A stretch of 64,000 nt of DNA, from assembly GCF_001721645.1 (NCBI RefSeq), contig NZ_CP017141.1, forward strand, positions 1,550,001 through 1,614,000. The letters are read 5' to 3'. The notes below the pieces were generated by a model that was given only the letters and a program-made list of their open reading frames with translations, was not told the origin of the DNA and did not search any database. Positions 34,240 through 43,962 of this stretch are shown piece after piece (position 1 is the stretch's first letter; every line of letters starts with the position of its first letter). This stretch comes from Pedobacter steynii (lineage in GTDB: Bacteria > Bacteroidota > Bacteroidia > Sphingobacteriales > Sphingobacteriaceae). Made by a program: the position numbers and the translations under genes.

Positions 34240-34905
34240 TTATATTTTATTGCTGATCCGCTCTATTTCATCAGAAGGATAAATGAAGGTTCCTGAGTTT
34301 TCTTCCAGGGATTTCTTCAGCATTGCCAATGCTACTTTTTCTGTTTTAATACTTCTGTACTTTCTGAGTGAGCCGATAAGCAATGGGTTTAAAAGCCTCA
34401 TCGTTATCGTTGCGAAATTTTCTGCAAAACGCATTTCCTTCCTGTTGCCATCAAGTAATGAAGGTCTGTAAATATGGATGCTTTTAAAAGGGATTTTCTG
34501 CAGGTCGCGTTCCACTTCTCCTTTTAATCTGGAATAAAATATACGGGACTTAACATCGGCACCTAATGCCGAAACCAGGTGGTATTGTGTAGCCCCGTTC
34601 TGCAACGCGATTTTTGCCACATCAAGCGGGTACCGGTAATCTATTTTTTTATACTGTTCCAGGTTGGGGGTTTTACTTTTTGTGGTTCCCAGACAACAAA
34701 AAACAACATCTCCCTGTATTTCATCGCTATAATCACTCAGCCTGTCAAAATCTACCATCAGCTGTTTCAGTTTTGGATGTGCCGTGTCCAGCTGTTTCCG
34801 CCCTATGGTTAATACTTCCCTGTAATTGTTGTCGGCCAGCAATTGTGTCAGTAAACTACTGCCGGTTAATCCGCTTGCACCCAGTAAAATTGCCTTTTTT
34901 CCCAT
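34240..34905 (-). CDS. NAD(P)-binding protein, TIP30/HTATIP2-like
   Basis: A 221-residue atypical short-chain dehydrogenase-like protein. The N-terminal dinucleotide motif is AILLGASGLTGSSLLTQLL, with the later GDVVFCCLGTTKSKTPN and KIDYRYPLDVAKIALQNGAT typical of the TIP30/YbjT-like group. The Tyr of the catalytic site is probably in SRIFYSRLKGEVERDLQ. I start at MGKKAILLGASG; the upstream ATG at 35004 would add 33 residues with no family resemblance. Substrate unknown. It converges with the plus-strand esterase gene. Confidence 0.88.
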   Translation of the reverse strand: MGKKAILLGASGLTGSSLLTQLLADNNYREVLTIGRKQLDTAHPKLKQLMVDFDRLSDYSDEIQGDVVFCCLGTTKSKTPNLEQYKKIDYRYPLDVAKIALQNGATQYHLVSALGADVKSRIFYSRLKGEVERDLQKIPFKSIHIYRPSLLDGNRKEMRFAENFATITMRLLNPLLIGSLRKYRSIKTEKVALAMLKKSLEENSGTFIYPSDEIERISNKI

Positions 34906-35086
34906 TTTATATTTTTGTTGAATCAGTTGCCGGCTCCTGGTCTGAACCAGGCATCGGGATGTTTCAATACTTCCGAAAATAAGGATTAACCGGTGCAACA
35001 TCAACAGAGAATAGCAATAAAATGGTCATAACGATCAGATTATAAAAAGCCCGGTTATTTTTCAGAATTTGCTCTTAACTAATTGA

Positions 35087-35116
35087 TTGATATGTCGATA
35101 ATAAACTGTATCTTTG
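35087..35116 (+). promoter_or_regulatory. Promoter of typA
   Basis: TTG (35087-35089) and TATCTTTG (35109-35116) are separated by exactly 19 bases, a full match to the Bacteroidota consensus. The -7 element ends 22 bases before the typA ATG. It is the cleanest promoter in the window along with that of nuoA. Confidence 0.75.
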
Positions 35117-35138
35117 CGCAAAAATTTACACGCATTTT

Positions 35139-36941
35139 ATGCAAAAAATAAGAAATATAGCTATCATAGCCCACGTTGACCACGGCAAAACTACACTGGT
35201 TGATAAGATTTTACACTCTTGTTCCATCTTCCGTGATAACGAACAATCGGGAGATTTAATACTTGACAACAATGACCTGGAACGTGAACGTGGTATTACC
35301 ATCGTTTCCAAAAACGTATCCGTTAGGTATAAAGATGTAAAAATCAACATTATTGATACCCCTGGTCACGCCGATTTTGGTGGTGAAGTAGAACGTGTAT
35401 TGAAAATGGCTGATGGAGTATTGTTATTGTGTGATGCGTTTGAAGGTGCAATGCCTCAAACCCGTTTCGTAACACAAAAAGCTTTGGCTCTAGGTTTGAA
35501 ACCAATCGTAGTTGTAAATAAGGTAGATAAAGAAAACTGTCGCCCTGAAGAGGTTTACGAGCAAATTTTCGAATTGTTCTTTAACCTTGAAGCTACAGAA
35601 GACCAGTTAGACTTCCCTGTAATTTATGGTTCATCTAAACAAGGATGGATGAGTACTGACTGGAAAGTGCCTACAACAGACATCTTTGCTTTATTAGATG
35701 CAGTGGTAGCAAACATTCCTCCGGCACCAACAAACGATGGTACTTTACAAATGCAGATCACTTCTTTAGATTATTCATCTTTCGTAGGTCGTATCGCAGT
35801 TGGACGTGTTCACCGTGGTTCTATCAAAGAAAACCAACCGGTTACTTTGATCAAACGTGATGGTAAAATTGTAAAATCAAGAGTAAAAGAATTATATACT
35901 TTCGAAGGTTTAGGAAAAATCCGTGCTACTGAAGTAAAATCAGGAGATATCTGCGCAGTGGTAGGTATTGAAGGTTTTGACATTGGTGATACGATCGCTG
36001 ATTTTGATGCACCGGAACAATTGCCGGTAATCAAAATTGATGAGCCTACAATGAACATGTTGTTCACCATCAATAACTCGCCATTCTTCGGTAAAGAAGG
36101 TAAATTTGTAACGTCTCAACGTATCAAAGAACGTCTTTACAAAGAGATGGAGAAAAACTTAGCCCTTAAGGTAGTAGAAACTGAATCTCCGGATGCTTAT
36201 TTAGTATATGGAAGGGGTATTCTGCATTTATCAGTATTGATCGAGACCATGCGTCGCGAAGGATACGAGCTTCAGGTTGGACAGCCACAGGTAATCATCA
36301 AAGAAATTGATGGTAAAAAATGTGAGCCGGTTGAAACTTTGATCGTAGATGTACCGGGTGAAGTTGCTGGTAAAGTAATTGAATTGGTAACACAACGTAA
36401 AGGTGAGTTGCTGATCATGGAGCCTAAAGGAGATTTACAACATTTAGAGTTTGAAATCCCTGCACGTGGTATCATCGGATTGAGAAATAACGTGTTAACT
36501 GCTACAGGTGGTGAAGCGATTATGGCACACCGTTTCAAAGCTTATGAGCCTTGGAAAGGTACCATTCCTGGAAGATTAAACGGAGTATTGGTTTCTATGG
36601 AAAAAGGTACAACAACTGCTTATTCTATCGATAAATTACAGGATCGTGGCCGTTTCTTCGTAGATCCGGGTGTTGATGTTTATGAAGGTCAGATTATGGG
36701 TGAGCACATCCGTGATAATGACTTAGTAGTTAACATTGTTAAAGGTAAAGCTTTAACCAACATGCGCGCTTCAGGTACTGACGATAACACCCGTATTGCT
36801 CCTGCTATTAAATTCTCTTTAGAGGAATGTATGGAGTATATCCAGGCTGATGAGTACATCGAGGTAACTCCGGTAAGTATGCGTCTGCGTAAAATCCACT
36901 TAACTGAAGGTGAACGTAAGATAAAAGGTAAAAATTTCTAG
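35139..36941 (+). CDS. typA: Ribosome-associated GTPase TypA/BipA
   Basis: A 600-residue translational GTPase related to EF-G that binds the ribosome and helps growth and large-subunit assembly under stress. G-domain motifs are AHVDHGKT (11-18), DTPGHADF (73-80) and NKVD (127-130). Domains II, III and V follow, with the TypA-specific C-terminal part including MRREGYELQVGQPQVIIKE and FVDPGVDVYEGQIMGEH. Length is normal. It has its own promoter and terminator, so it is a single-gene unit. Codon use is strongly biased to AT-ending codons as expected for a well-expressed gene. Confidence 0.97.
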   Translation: MQKIRNIAIIAHVDHGKTTLVDKILHSCSIFRDNEQSGDLILDNNDLERERGITIVSKNVSVRYKDVKINIIDTPGHADFGGEVERVLKMADGVLLLCDAFEGAMPQTRFVTQKALALGLKPIVVVNKVDKENCRPEEVYEQIFELFFNLEATEDQLDFPVIYGSSKQGWMSTDWKVPTTDIFALLDAVVANIPPAPTNDGTLQMQITSLDYSSFVGRIAVGRVHRGSIKENQPVTLIKRDGKIVKSRVKELYTFEGLGKIRATEVKSGDICAVVGIEGFDIGDTIADFDAPEQLPVIKIDEPTMNMLFTINNSPFFGKEGKFVTSQRIKERLYKEMEKNLALKVVETESPDAYLVYGRGILHLSVLIETMRREGYELQVGQPQVIIKEIDGKKCEPVETLIVDVPGEVAGKVIELVTQRKGELLIMEPKGDLQHLEFEIPARGIIGLRNNVLTATGGEAIMAHRFKAYEPWKGTIPGRLNGVLVSMEKGTTTAYSIDKLQDRGRFFVDPGVDVYEGQIMGEHIRDNDLVVNIVKGKALTNMRASGTDDNTRIAPAIKFSLEECMEYIQADEYIEVTPVSMRLRKIHLTEGERKIKGKNF

Positions 36942-36965
36942 TAGTCAAACCGGAATATGGATATT

Positions 36966-36998
36966 AAAGCCCGCAGGTATATACCTGCGGGCTTTTTC
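36966..36998 (+). terminator. Terminator of typA
   Basis: Bases 36966-36995 form a near-complete palindrome: AAAGCCCGCAGGTA pairs with TACCTGCGGGCTTT, followed by T residues. A strong intrinsic terminator. Confidence 0.9.
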
Positions 36999-37049
36999 TA
37001 TTTATAAGTCATAAGTCCGAAAATCATCCCGGATGGCCCTCTTTTTTCT

Positions 37050-37057
37050 TAATTTTG
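37050..37057 (+). promoter_or_regulatory. -7 promoter element of the SDR gene
   Basis: TAATTTTG matches TAnnTTTG and ends 19 bases before the SDR ATG. A matching TTG is not found upstream. Confidence 0.45.
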
Positions 37058-37076
37058 CCGCTTAATACGAAATAAC

Positions 37077-37793
37077 ATGGAATCATTGAAGGGAAAAAGT
37101 GCCATCATTACTGGTGCAGGAAAAGGAATCGGAAGAGCAATCGCGATTGCTTTGGCACAGGAAGGTGTTCAGATCGGCTTAGTAGCGAGAACGGCCGCCG
37201 ACTTAGAAAAGGTAGCTCAGGAAATTGCTCAGTATGGAGTTAAAACAAGCATCGCAACTGCAGATGTAACCGATGTTGACGCCGTTAATGCAGCAGTATC
37301 TGCCCTGAAATCTTCACTGGGTCCCATTGATATTCTGATTAACAATGCAGGTATTGCTGCTTTTGGTTCTTTTATGGAGCTGGAGCCGGCAAAATGGGAA
37401 GAAATTATAAAAGTAAACCTGTTAGGCCCGTATTACGTTACACGTGCGGTGTTCCCGGAGATGATAGAAAGAAAAACAGGAGATATTATTAACGTTTCTT
37501 CAACTGCCGGTAAAAACGGAGCTGCGGTAACCAGTGCTTACAGCGCCTCCAAATTCGGCCTGATAGGCATGTCTGAATCTCTGATGCAGGAAGCCCGTAA
37601 GCACAATATTCGTGTGAGCACATTGGTGCCGAGCACGGTCTCTACAGATATGGCAAAGGACCTTAAATTAACTGATGGAAATCCTGACCGCGTGATGCAA
37701 CCGGAAGATTTTGCAGAACTGGTGGTTGCGCAATTGAAACTTAACCGCAGGGTATTTCTGAAAGAAGCAGGATTGTGGTCTACAAATCCCTAA
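37077..37793 (+). CDS. Short-chain dehydrogenase/reductase, 3-ketoacyl-ACP reductase-like
   Basis: A 238-residue classical SDR enzyme. The NAD(P) motif is TGAGKGIG (12-19), NNAG lies at 89-92, and the catalytic residues are S142, Y155 and K159 (SAYSASK). It is annotated widely as 3-ketoacyl-ACP reductase because of similarity to FabG, but no fatty-acid genes are nearby, so the true substrate is open. It stands alone between typA and the convergent AAA ATPase gene. Confidence 0.92.
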   Translation: MESLKGKSAIITGAGKGIGRAIAIALAQEGVQIGLVARTAADLEKVAQEIAQYGVKTSIATADVTDVDAVNAAVSALKSSLGPIDILINNAGIAAFGSFMELEPAKWEEIIKVNLLGPYYVTRAVFPEMIERKTGDIINVSSTAGKNGAAVTSAYSASKFGLIGMSESLMQEARKHNIRVSTLVPSTVSTDMAKDLKLTDGNPDRVMQPEDFAELVVAQLKLNRRVFLKEAGLWSTNP

Positions 37794-37846
37794 TCTGTTC
37801 CCGATATCAATAAATAATCTCCCGATGCTGCAGACATCAGGCTGAT

Positions 37847-38587
37847 CTATTCAAACAGAAAGCGGAAATAGGCATCGGGATTATCCAGGAAATTCTTCGT
37901 CAGCTGATAATGTTCGGTGTCTTTATATCCGATTTCTTCCAGTCCGCTATCTCCAAAACTGAAAATGGTTGAGCCCGGATAACAAAGCAGCATAGGAGAA
38001 TGGGTGGCAATAATAAACTGGGCCCTGCCGGATTGTTCCAGTTTATGGATGATCGACATGAAGGTCATCAGCCTGTTGGGAGAGAGTGCAGCCTCAGGCT
38101 CATCCAGAATATAAATGCCGTTTCGAAACTGGTTTTGAAACAGAGACAGGAAGGATTCCCCATGAGATTGTTCATGTAGTGATTTGCCACCGTAGGCATC
38201 CAGGATACTCCCGTCGCTTTTGGCAAGCTCATCGATATAATCCGCAAAATTGAAGAAGCTCTCTGCGCGCATGAAAAAGCCATTGCTGATGCGCTTAGGG
38301 GTCCATCCCAGGGTGATTGATTTACTGAGCGGCGTATGGTAGCCATCATATCCCTCTACTTCTTCCGCATGTGCCGTCTGATGGTTGCGATTTCCTCCAC
38401 GAAGACTAAAACCACATTGATCTGCAATGCCTTCCAGTAATGTGGACTTCCCCGAGCCATTTTCCCCTACAAAGAAAGTTACATTATCGCGCAGCCTGAG
38501 TGTTAAACCATCCCTGAAAGCGGGAATAGAAAAAGGGAAGCTGTTGATGCCTGTTTTCGGAATGCTGATATGGGAAAGGAAAGGCAT
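37847..38587 (-). CDS. AAA/ABC-type ATPase, unknown partner
   Basis: A 246-residue single-domain ATPase of the ABC-ATPase-like AAA group (COG3910-like). Walker A is GENGSGKST (41-49), the signature SHGES lies at 141-145, Walker B is YILDEPEAAL (159-168) and the switch His is H196 (IATHSPML). There is no membrane segment or nuclease domain. It lies nine bases after a glycosyltransferase gene on the same strand, apparently the last gene of that operon. Its function is unknown. Confidence 0.88.
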   Translation of the reverse strand: MPFLSHISIPKTGINSFPFSIPAFRDGLTLRLRDNVTFFVGENGSGKSTLLEGIADQCGFSLRGGNRNHQTAHAEEVEGYDGYHTPLSKSITLGWTPKRISNGFFMRAESFFNFADYIDELAKSDGSILDAYGGKSLHEQSHGESFLSLFQNQFRNGIYILDEPEAALSPNRLMTFMSIIHKLEQSGRAQFIIATHSPMLLCYPGSTIFSFGDSGLEEIGYKDTEHYQLTKNFLDNPDAYFRFLFE

Positions 38588-38596
38588 GAAAAATGA

Positions 38597-39346
38597 TTAA
38601 TCATTGGTTCTGCGGTGGCGGATATAATATTGCGCCAGGTTAATTGCAATGAAAATATGGTTGATCAGATTGGGAACAAGGCCGTAATATTTAGTGAAAA
38701 TGCGGAAGCGCTCTTTCAGACTGGCCAGGTGTTTTTTCTTGGAAACCCCACCCACCAGATATTTTGCAACATAGCTATGGGTATTTACAATGCTGGATGC
38801 ATTTTTTGCTGCCCTGATGATCCAGTCGATATCAGAACTGTATTTATATTCCAGATTAAAAGGCTCGGCCAGACTGCGTTTTACATAAATCGCCTGGTGA
38901 CTGATGCTCATTCCATATTTAAAACTCTGCCAGTCGAAATTTTCAGGAGAATGATGTCTTCTTTGCCCCAGGCTTTCCCAGCGCTCATTAAACATTTCAG
39001 TTTCTCCATAATAAATGTCTGCTGCGGCGGCCGTCTCAAATACTTCAGCAACCGTTACCGGTGAATAGATCTCATCTCCCGAATTCATGAACAGCACATA
39101 ATCTCCGGTCGCAATAGACAGACCTTTGTTCATGGCATCATAAATCCCTTTGTCGGGCTCAGAAATGAACTGGGCAAGTCTTGATTTATATTTATAGATG
39201 ATGTCTTTTGTACCATCCGTAGAAGCCCCGTCAATCAGAATGTATTCTATATTCTGATAGGTTTGGTTTAACACAGAAAGCATGGTGCGCTCAATATCCT
39301 TTACATTGTTATAAACGATGGTAATGACACTTAGCTTTGGTTGCAT
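38597..39346 (-). CDS. Family 2 glycosyltransferase
   Basis: A 249-residue GT-A fold glycosyltransferase that would add a sugar from a nucleotide donor to a surface glycan. The start reads KLSVITIVYNNVKDIERTML, with the donor-site strand YILIDGASTDGTKDII and the metal-binding region DYVLFMNSGDEIY. The typical DxD is replaced by NSGDE, as in many members of this group. The C-terminus is basic and may touch the membrane. It lies between a GT4 gene and the AAA ATPase gene, all on the minus strand with 9-16 base gaps. Confidence 0.92.
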   Translation of the reverse strand: MQPKLSVITIVYNNVKDIERTMLSVLNQTYQNIEYILIDGASTDGTKDIIYKYKSRLAQFISEPDKGIYDAMNKGLSIATGDYVLFMNSGDEIYSPVTVAEVFETAAAADIYYGETEMFNERWESLGQRRHHSPENFDWQSFKYGMSISHQAIYVKRSLAEPFNLEYKYSSDIDWIIRAAKNASSIVNTHSYVAKYLVGGVSKKKHLASLKERFRIFTKYYGLVPNLINHIFIAINLAQYYIRHRRTND

Positions 39347-39362
39347 GAGATAAATCTAAAAA

Positions 39363-40634
39363 TTAGCGCGGCTGTAAATTAATAAGGGATTGATACAATA
39401 ATAAGTGTTTTTCTGCAATAACAGATTCAGAGAATTGAGTTAATATGGTTCTTCTCGCTTCTTTTTGAATTTCCGGAGCATTTTCATCGTGATACAGCCA
39501 TTCTATACCGGTTGCAAGATCCTCCGAAGATTTATACTCTGCCAGATATCCATTCTCCAGATGTCTCACCATATCCGGAATCCCACCCGTTTTAAAGGCC
39601 ACAACGGGAGTGGCGCAGGCCAGGCTTTCCATTACGGTATTGGGCAGGTTATCTTCCAGTGAGGGCGTGATAAATACGTCTGCAGCAGAATAACACTTGG
39701 CCAGGTGACTGTCATTGCTGATGGTTCCCAGAAAAGTCGTTTTAAACGGGAATTTCGGCATGTCCGCATTGTCTTTATTTCCAAAGATCACGAGTTCTAT
39801 GTTTTCTTTGATAATTCCCGGTCTGGTGGCCAGGTCATTCAGGGCATCAATAAGATAAGAAGTTCCCTTATGCTTATCGTTCTTTGAAGGCATAAAGCCG
39901 CTCATCAGGACAAACTTATCCGGATTAATCTTTAGCACTTTTTTTGCCTCTGATTTTACATAGGGCTTGAAAACATTGGTCTCAATTGTATTGGGAATAA
40001 CCGTAACCTCACGGGTTCCCAGTAAGCTGCTGAATTTTACGGATTCGGCCATCCAGTTGCTTGGTGCCACAATATGACAGTTGAGCTCTGAATAGGCCTT
40101 TTTCTTGCGCAGCCAGGTTTTATGCGAAAAATCATCCTTTCCACTGAACCTTAATAAAGGACAGGAACCGCATTCCTTATGGTAATTCTCACAGGAATAG
40201 CGAACATGACAACCGCCGGTAAAGGCATTGCTATCATGGAAAGTCCAGACTACAGGCTTTTCCAGTTCGTCCAGCTGGGCGAGGAATTTGGGAGATAAAA
40301 AACCATGGTTAATCCAGTGTAAATGAATGATGTCTGCTTCTTTTACTTTGGGGTGTCTGATCACGGAACGTCCAAACCATTGTAAGGAGAAAGGTGTTTT
40401 CAGGGCTTTTGAAAATAATTTAGATAAATAGCGTTCCGATAGGATACTGAAAACAGCTAAAGCCTTCTGAAATGGATTTTTGCTAAAAGTATCCGTTAGC
40501 TTACTTTCCTTAAACTGAAAGTAGACCATCACATTAGAATCGATATCATGCGCTTTTAAGGCGTCGCTCAACCGCAGACAAGCCCTTCCGGCACCTCCGT
40601 TCCCTTCGTATGTATTTAAGTGTACTACTTTCAA
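39363..40634 (-). CDS. Family 4 glycosyltransferase
   Basis: A 423-residue GT-B fold glycosyltransferase, probably in surface polysaccharide or glycoprotein synthesis. The N-terminus has KVVHLNTYEGNGGAGRACLR, and the donor domain includes FVLMSGFMPSKNDKHKGTSY and the family motif PSLEDNLPNTVMESLACATP. A Cys-rich insert (GGCHVRYSCENYHKECGSCP) near residue 140 recalls metal-binding loops of related Bacteroidota enzymes. The start codon is TTG at 40634: no ATG is near, and the first residues match the family well. It heads a three-gene operon. Confidence 0.9.
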   Translation of the reverse strand: MKVVHLNTYEGNGGAGRACLRLSDALKAHDIDSNVMVYFQFKESKLTDTFSKNPFQKALAVFSILSERYLSKLFSKALKTPFSLQWFGRSVIRHPKVKEADIIHLHWINHGFLSPKFLAQLDELEKPVVWTFHDSNAFTGGCHVRYSCENYHKECGSCPLLRFSGKDDFSHKTWLRKKKAYSELNCHIVAPSNWMAESVKFSSLLGTREVTVIPNTIETNVFKPYVKSEAKKVLKINPDKFVLMSGFMPSKNDKHKGTSYLIDALNDLATRPGIIKENIELVIFGNKDNADMPKFPFKTTFLGTISNDSHLAKCYSAADVFITPSLEDNLPNTVMESLACATPVVAFKTGGIPDMVRHLENGYLAEYKSSEDLATGIEWLYHDENAPEIQKEARRTILTQFSESVIAEKHLLLYQSLINLQPR

Positions 40635-40787
40635 TTTATCAAATTTATCTATTATTTTGAACCATTGTTAAATTCTTATGTATTTTCGTTGGTTCCGACG
40701 AACCTATCTTTAAAACAGTATAATAGAAAAAACATTGTTTGTATGCCGATAAAAATAATTTAAAAAAGTTAGAACCAAATATATACA

Positions 40788-43700
40788 ATGAAAAAAGTTT
40801 TTTACGCCCTTACTGCTGCCTTGTTGCTCTCCAATATGGTGACCAAGGCTCAGAACGAACCTTATTTTACGGCATATCCTGCATTAACGCCAGATGGTCA
40901 GACTGTTGTGTTTAGTTTTGAAGGAGACTTATGGAAAGTTCCTGCTGCCGGAGGCGCAGCGAGCCGTCTTACTGCAATGCCTGGCGATGAGATTAATCCT
41001 AAAGTTTCCCCGGATGGAAAATGGCTTGCTTTTTCTTCCAACCAGTTTGGAAACTACGATGTTTACCTGATGCCCCTGAATGGTGGTACGGTAAAACAAC
41101 TGACTTTCCATGATGCTGCGGATGAAGTGGATAACTGGAGCTGGGATTCTAAAAGCATTTATTTTACTTCAGGACGGTATAATATGTATACTGCCTATAA
41201 GGTAGGAATCAACGGGGGGACGGCAACACGCCTGTTCGATCATTATTTCAATACCATTCACAATATTGCCGAGGCACCTAACGGGGAGTTGTTTTTTAAT
41301 GATACCTGGGAAAGTAAAAACTTTGCCAACCGCAAGCGTTACAAAGGGGCCTTTAACCCCGATATCCAATCCTGGAATCCCAAGACAAAATCATATAAAC
41401 AATATACAGACTATAAAGGCAAGGATTTCTGGGCTACAGTAGATAAAAACGGAAATGTTTTCTTCGCCTCGGATGAATGGAATGAAGAATATAACCTGTA
41501 TACTTTTAAAGCAGGTAAAAAAACACGTCTGACTGATTTTAAGACGGCGATTAAGCGCCCAACGGTTGCTGCTGATGGAAATAAAATAGTATTCGAGAAA
41601 GATTATCAGCTTTATCTATATGATGTGGCTACTCAGAAATCTGAGAAGATCAGAATAGGCATTTCCAGAAATAACATCCTGGAAAAAGAGCAGGAATTTG
41701 ATGTCCGCGCCTCAATTACCGCATTTGACCTTTCTCCTGACGGGAAGAAAATTGCATTTATTTCCAGAGGAGAACTGTTTGTCAGTGATGCGGAAGGGAA
41801 ATTTGTTAAAAAGATGGAACGAGGAGCATCCTCAACGGAACGTGCAATGGAAGTAAAATGGCTTGCTGATAACCGTACCCTACTTTTTAACCAGACCTAT
41901 AAAGGCTATCAAAACTGGTTTACCCTTGCTGCAGATGGAAAGGCCGCAATTAAACAGCTGACCAAAGACAATAGAAATAACCGGGATATCGCGTTTAATA
42001 AGGCAGGTACACAGGCCGTTTACCTGAGCGGCAGGGATGAGGTCCGTATGCTGGACCTGAAATCTCTGGAAAGCAGGACCGTGGTAAAGGATGAAATCTG
42101 GGCCTTTTCGAACTCTTCCCCATCCTTCTCTCCTAATGGGGAATACCTCTTGTTCACTGCCTATCGTAATTTTGAACAGGATATTTTTGTACACCACATC
42201 AAGGACAATAAAACACTGAACCTGACCAATACAGGTGTTTCTGAGGCTGCTCCGGCATGGTCGCCGGATGGAAAATACATTTATTTTGTCAGCTCCAGAA
42301 CAAAGCCTTCTTATCCTACCGGAATGCAGGACGCACATGTCTACAGAATGGCTTTGGATGAATACGATGAGCCCTATCGTATGGATAAGTTTGACGAGCT
42401 GTTTACAGAGAAAAAGGAGGAGAAACCAGAGGTAAAAAGCACCGCTAAAAAAGATACCACAAAAACCAAAACTGCGGAAAAGAAAGAGACGAAGCCTGTA
42501 GTGATCACCATCAATACCCAGAATATCATGGACCGGATTGAACTTCAGGGGCCATCTTTCGGATCACAACAAGGGGTAGAAGTACTCGCTAAAGGAGATA
42601 AAACCTATATGTTCTTCTATTCTAATCACGAAGGCGGTATTCCCGGAATTTACCGGACCATAACAGAGCCTTTTGAAAGCAGTAAAACAGAAAAGGTGAC
42701 TGAAGGATACGGGGGGCTTGTTGAAGCAGGAGGTAAATATTATATGCTTGTCCGTGGGGTAATCAATAAATACAATCTGGAGGGAAATAAACTGGAGCGT
42801 TTAGATATCGGATTTAAATTTAACCGGAACCTGAATGAGGAGTTTAATCAGATGTTCTATGAAACCTGGGCTGGACTGGAAGAGAATTTCTATAACGAAA
42901 CTTTCCATGGAGTAGATTGGTTAAAAACACAACAGCATTATGCCGGTTATCTTCCTTATCTGAATAACCGCAGTGACCTCCGGATACTTTTAAACGACAT
43001 GTTGGGAGAATTAAACTCCTCGCACCTTGGCTTTAACAGCTTCGGGGCTGAAGAGCGTAAAAACCTGAACTATGCGACCAATGAAACCGGAATCATTTTT
43101 TCTGATACTGAGCCGCTTAAAATAGCCCGTATCGTAGGAAAAAGCAATGCCAGGCATACTGGCGTTGACCTGAAAGCAGGGGATGTTATTACGATGGTGA
43201 ATGGGATTAAAGTGGATAAATATACCGACCGGGATGCTTATTTTACCATGCCTTCCCTCGGACAAGAAATGACTTTAACTGTTGATCGAGGAGGAAAAAC
43301 CATCACCGCCAAAGTACATCCACAGAGTTCAGGTACCTTGAGGGGCAATCTTTATGATGAATGGATTGCAAAAAACAGAGATCGGGTAAAACAACTGGGA
43401 AATAATAGGATTGCCTATACTTACATGAAAAACATGGGTGGTGGCGAGCTGGAAAACTTCCTGCTGGACATGGTTGCACAAGAGAATAATAAAGAAGGAA
43501 TTATTCTGGATCTGCGTTACAATACCGGAGGCAATGTACATGATGAGGTACTGAAGTTCCTGGCACAGCGTCCATACCTGCAATGGAAATACCGTGGCGG
43601 AAAAATGGCTCCGCAAAGTAATTTCGGTCCTGCCGCAAAACCAATCGTATTGCTGATCAATGAACAGTCGCTAAGTGATGCCGAGATGACGGCCGCAGGA

Positions 43701-43961
43701 TTCAAAGAATTAAAATTAGGTAAGATTATTGGCACAGAAACCTATCGTTGGATTATCTTTACCTCCGCTAAGGGTCTGGTAGATGGTTCATCTTACCGCC
43801 TTCCTTCCTGGGGATGTTATACCCTGGACGGAAAGAATATAGAAAGTGAAGGGGTATCTCCTGATATTTATGTGAAAAATACATTTACTGACCGGTTGGA
43901 GGATAAGGACCCGCAACTGGAACGCGCAGTAGCAGAGATACTAAAAGATTTAAAAAAATAA
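40788..43961 (+). CDS. Tricorn-like S41 protease
   Basis: A 1057-residue secreted protease. A signal peptide (about 1-21, ending TKAQ) leads into two beta-propeller regions of PD40-type repeats (about 25-330, with LTPDGQTVVFSFEGDLWKVP, and 330-520). A Lys/Thr-rich linker (about 545-570) follows, then a core domain, a PDZ domain (about 760-860) and the S41 catalytic domain. The nucleophile region reads LLINEQSLSDAEMTAAGFKE, and IIGTETYRW follows. Tricorn-type enzymes break down peptides released by other proteases. The upstream region has TATCTTTA (40705-40712) and a small inverted repeat, GGTTC and GAACC. A methyltransferase gene starts one base after the stop. Confidence 0.92.
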   Translation: MKKVFYALTAALLLSNMVTKAQNEPYFTAYPALTPDGQTVVFSFEGDLWKVPAAGGAASRLTAMPGDEINPKVSPDGKWLAFSSNQFGNYDVYLMPLNGGTVKQLTFHDAADEVDNWSWDSKSIYFTSGRYNMYTAYKVGINGGTATRLFDHYFNTIHNIAEAPNGELFFNDTWESKNFANRKRYKGAFNPDIQSWNPKTKSYKQYTDYKGKDFWATVDKNGNVFFASDEWNEEYNLYTFKAGKKTRLTDFKTAIKRPTVAADGNKIVFEKDYQLYLYDVATQKSEKIRIGISRNNILEKEQEFDVRASITAFDLSPDGKKIAFISRGELFVSDAEGKFVKKMERGASSTERAMEVKWLADNRTLLFNQTYKGYQNWFTLAADGKAAIKQLTKDNRNNRDIAFNKAGTQAVYLSGRDEVRMLDLKSLESRTVVKDEIWAFSNSSPSFSPNGEYLLFTAYRNFEQDIFVHHIKDNKTLNLTNTGVSEAAPAWSPDGKYIYFVSSRTKPSYPTGMQDAHVYRMALDEYDEPYRMDKFDELFTEKKEEKPEVKSTAKKDTTKTKTAEKKETKPVVITINTQNIMDRIELQGPSFGSQQGVEVLAKGDKTYMFFYSNHEGGIPGIYRTITEPFESSKTEKVTEGYGGLVEAGGKYYMLVRGVINKYNLEGNKLERLDIGFKFNRNLNEEFNQMFYETWAGLEENFYNETFHGVDWLKTQQHYAGYLPYLNNRSDLRILLNDMLGELNSSHLGFNSFGAEERKNLNYATNETGIIFSDTEPLKIARIVGKSNARHTGVDLKAGDVITMVNGIKVDKYTDRDAYFTMPSLGQEMTLTVDRGGKTITAKVHPQSSGTLRGNLYDEWIAKNRDRVKQLGNNRIAYTYMKNMGGGELENFLLDMVAQENNKEGIILDLRYNTGGNVHDEVLKFLAQRPYLQWKYRGGKMAPQSNFGPAAKPIVLLINEQSLSDAEMTAAGFKELKLGKIIGTETYRWIIFTSAKGLVDGSSYRLPSWGCYTLDGKNIESEGVSPDIYVKNTFTDRLEDKDPQLERAVAEILKDLKK

Positions 43962-43962
43962 T

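Noticed and set aside
37847..38587. AAA ATPase as part of an anti-phage system
   Set aside because: No nuclease, reverse transcriptase, TIR or other effector gene is adjacent. Neighbours are glycosyltransferases and a reductase, so defence cannot be supported.
42235..42435. Second-frame reading frame within the Tricorn gene
   Set aside because: It overlaps a well-supported long protease gene, is short and matches nothing; a frame shadow.
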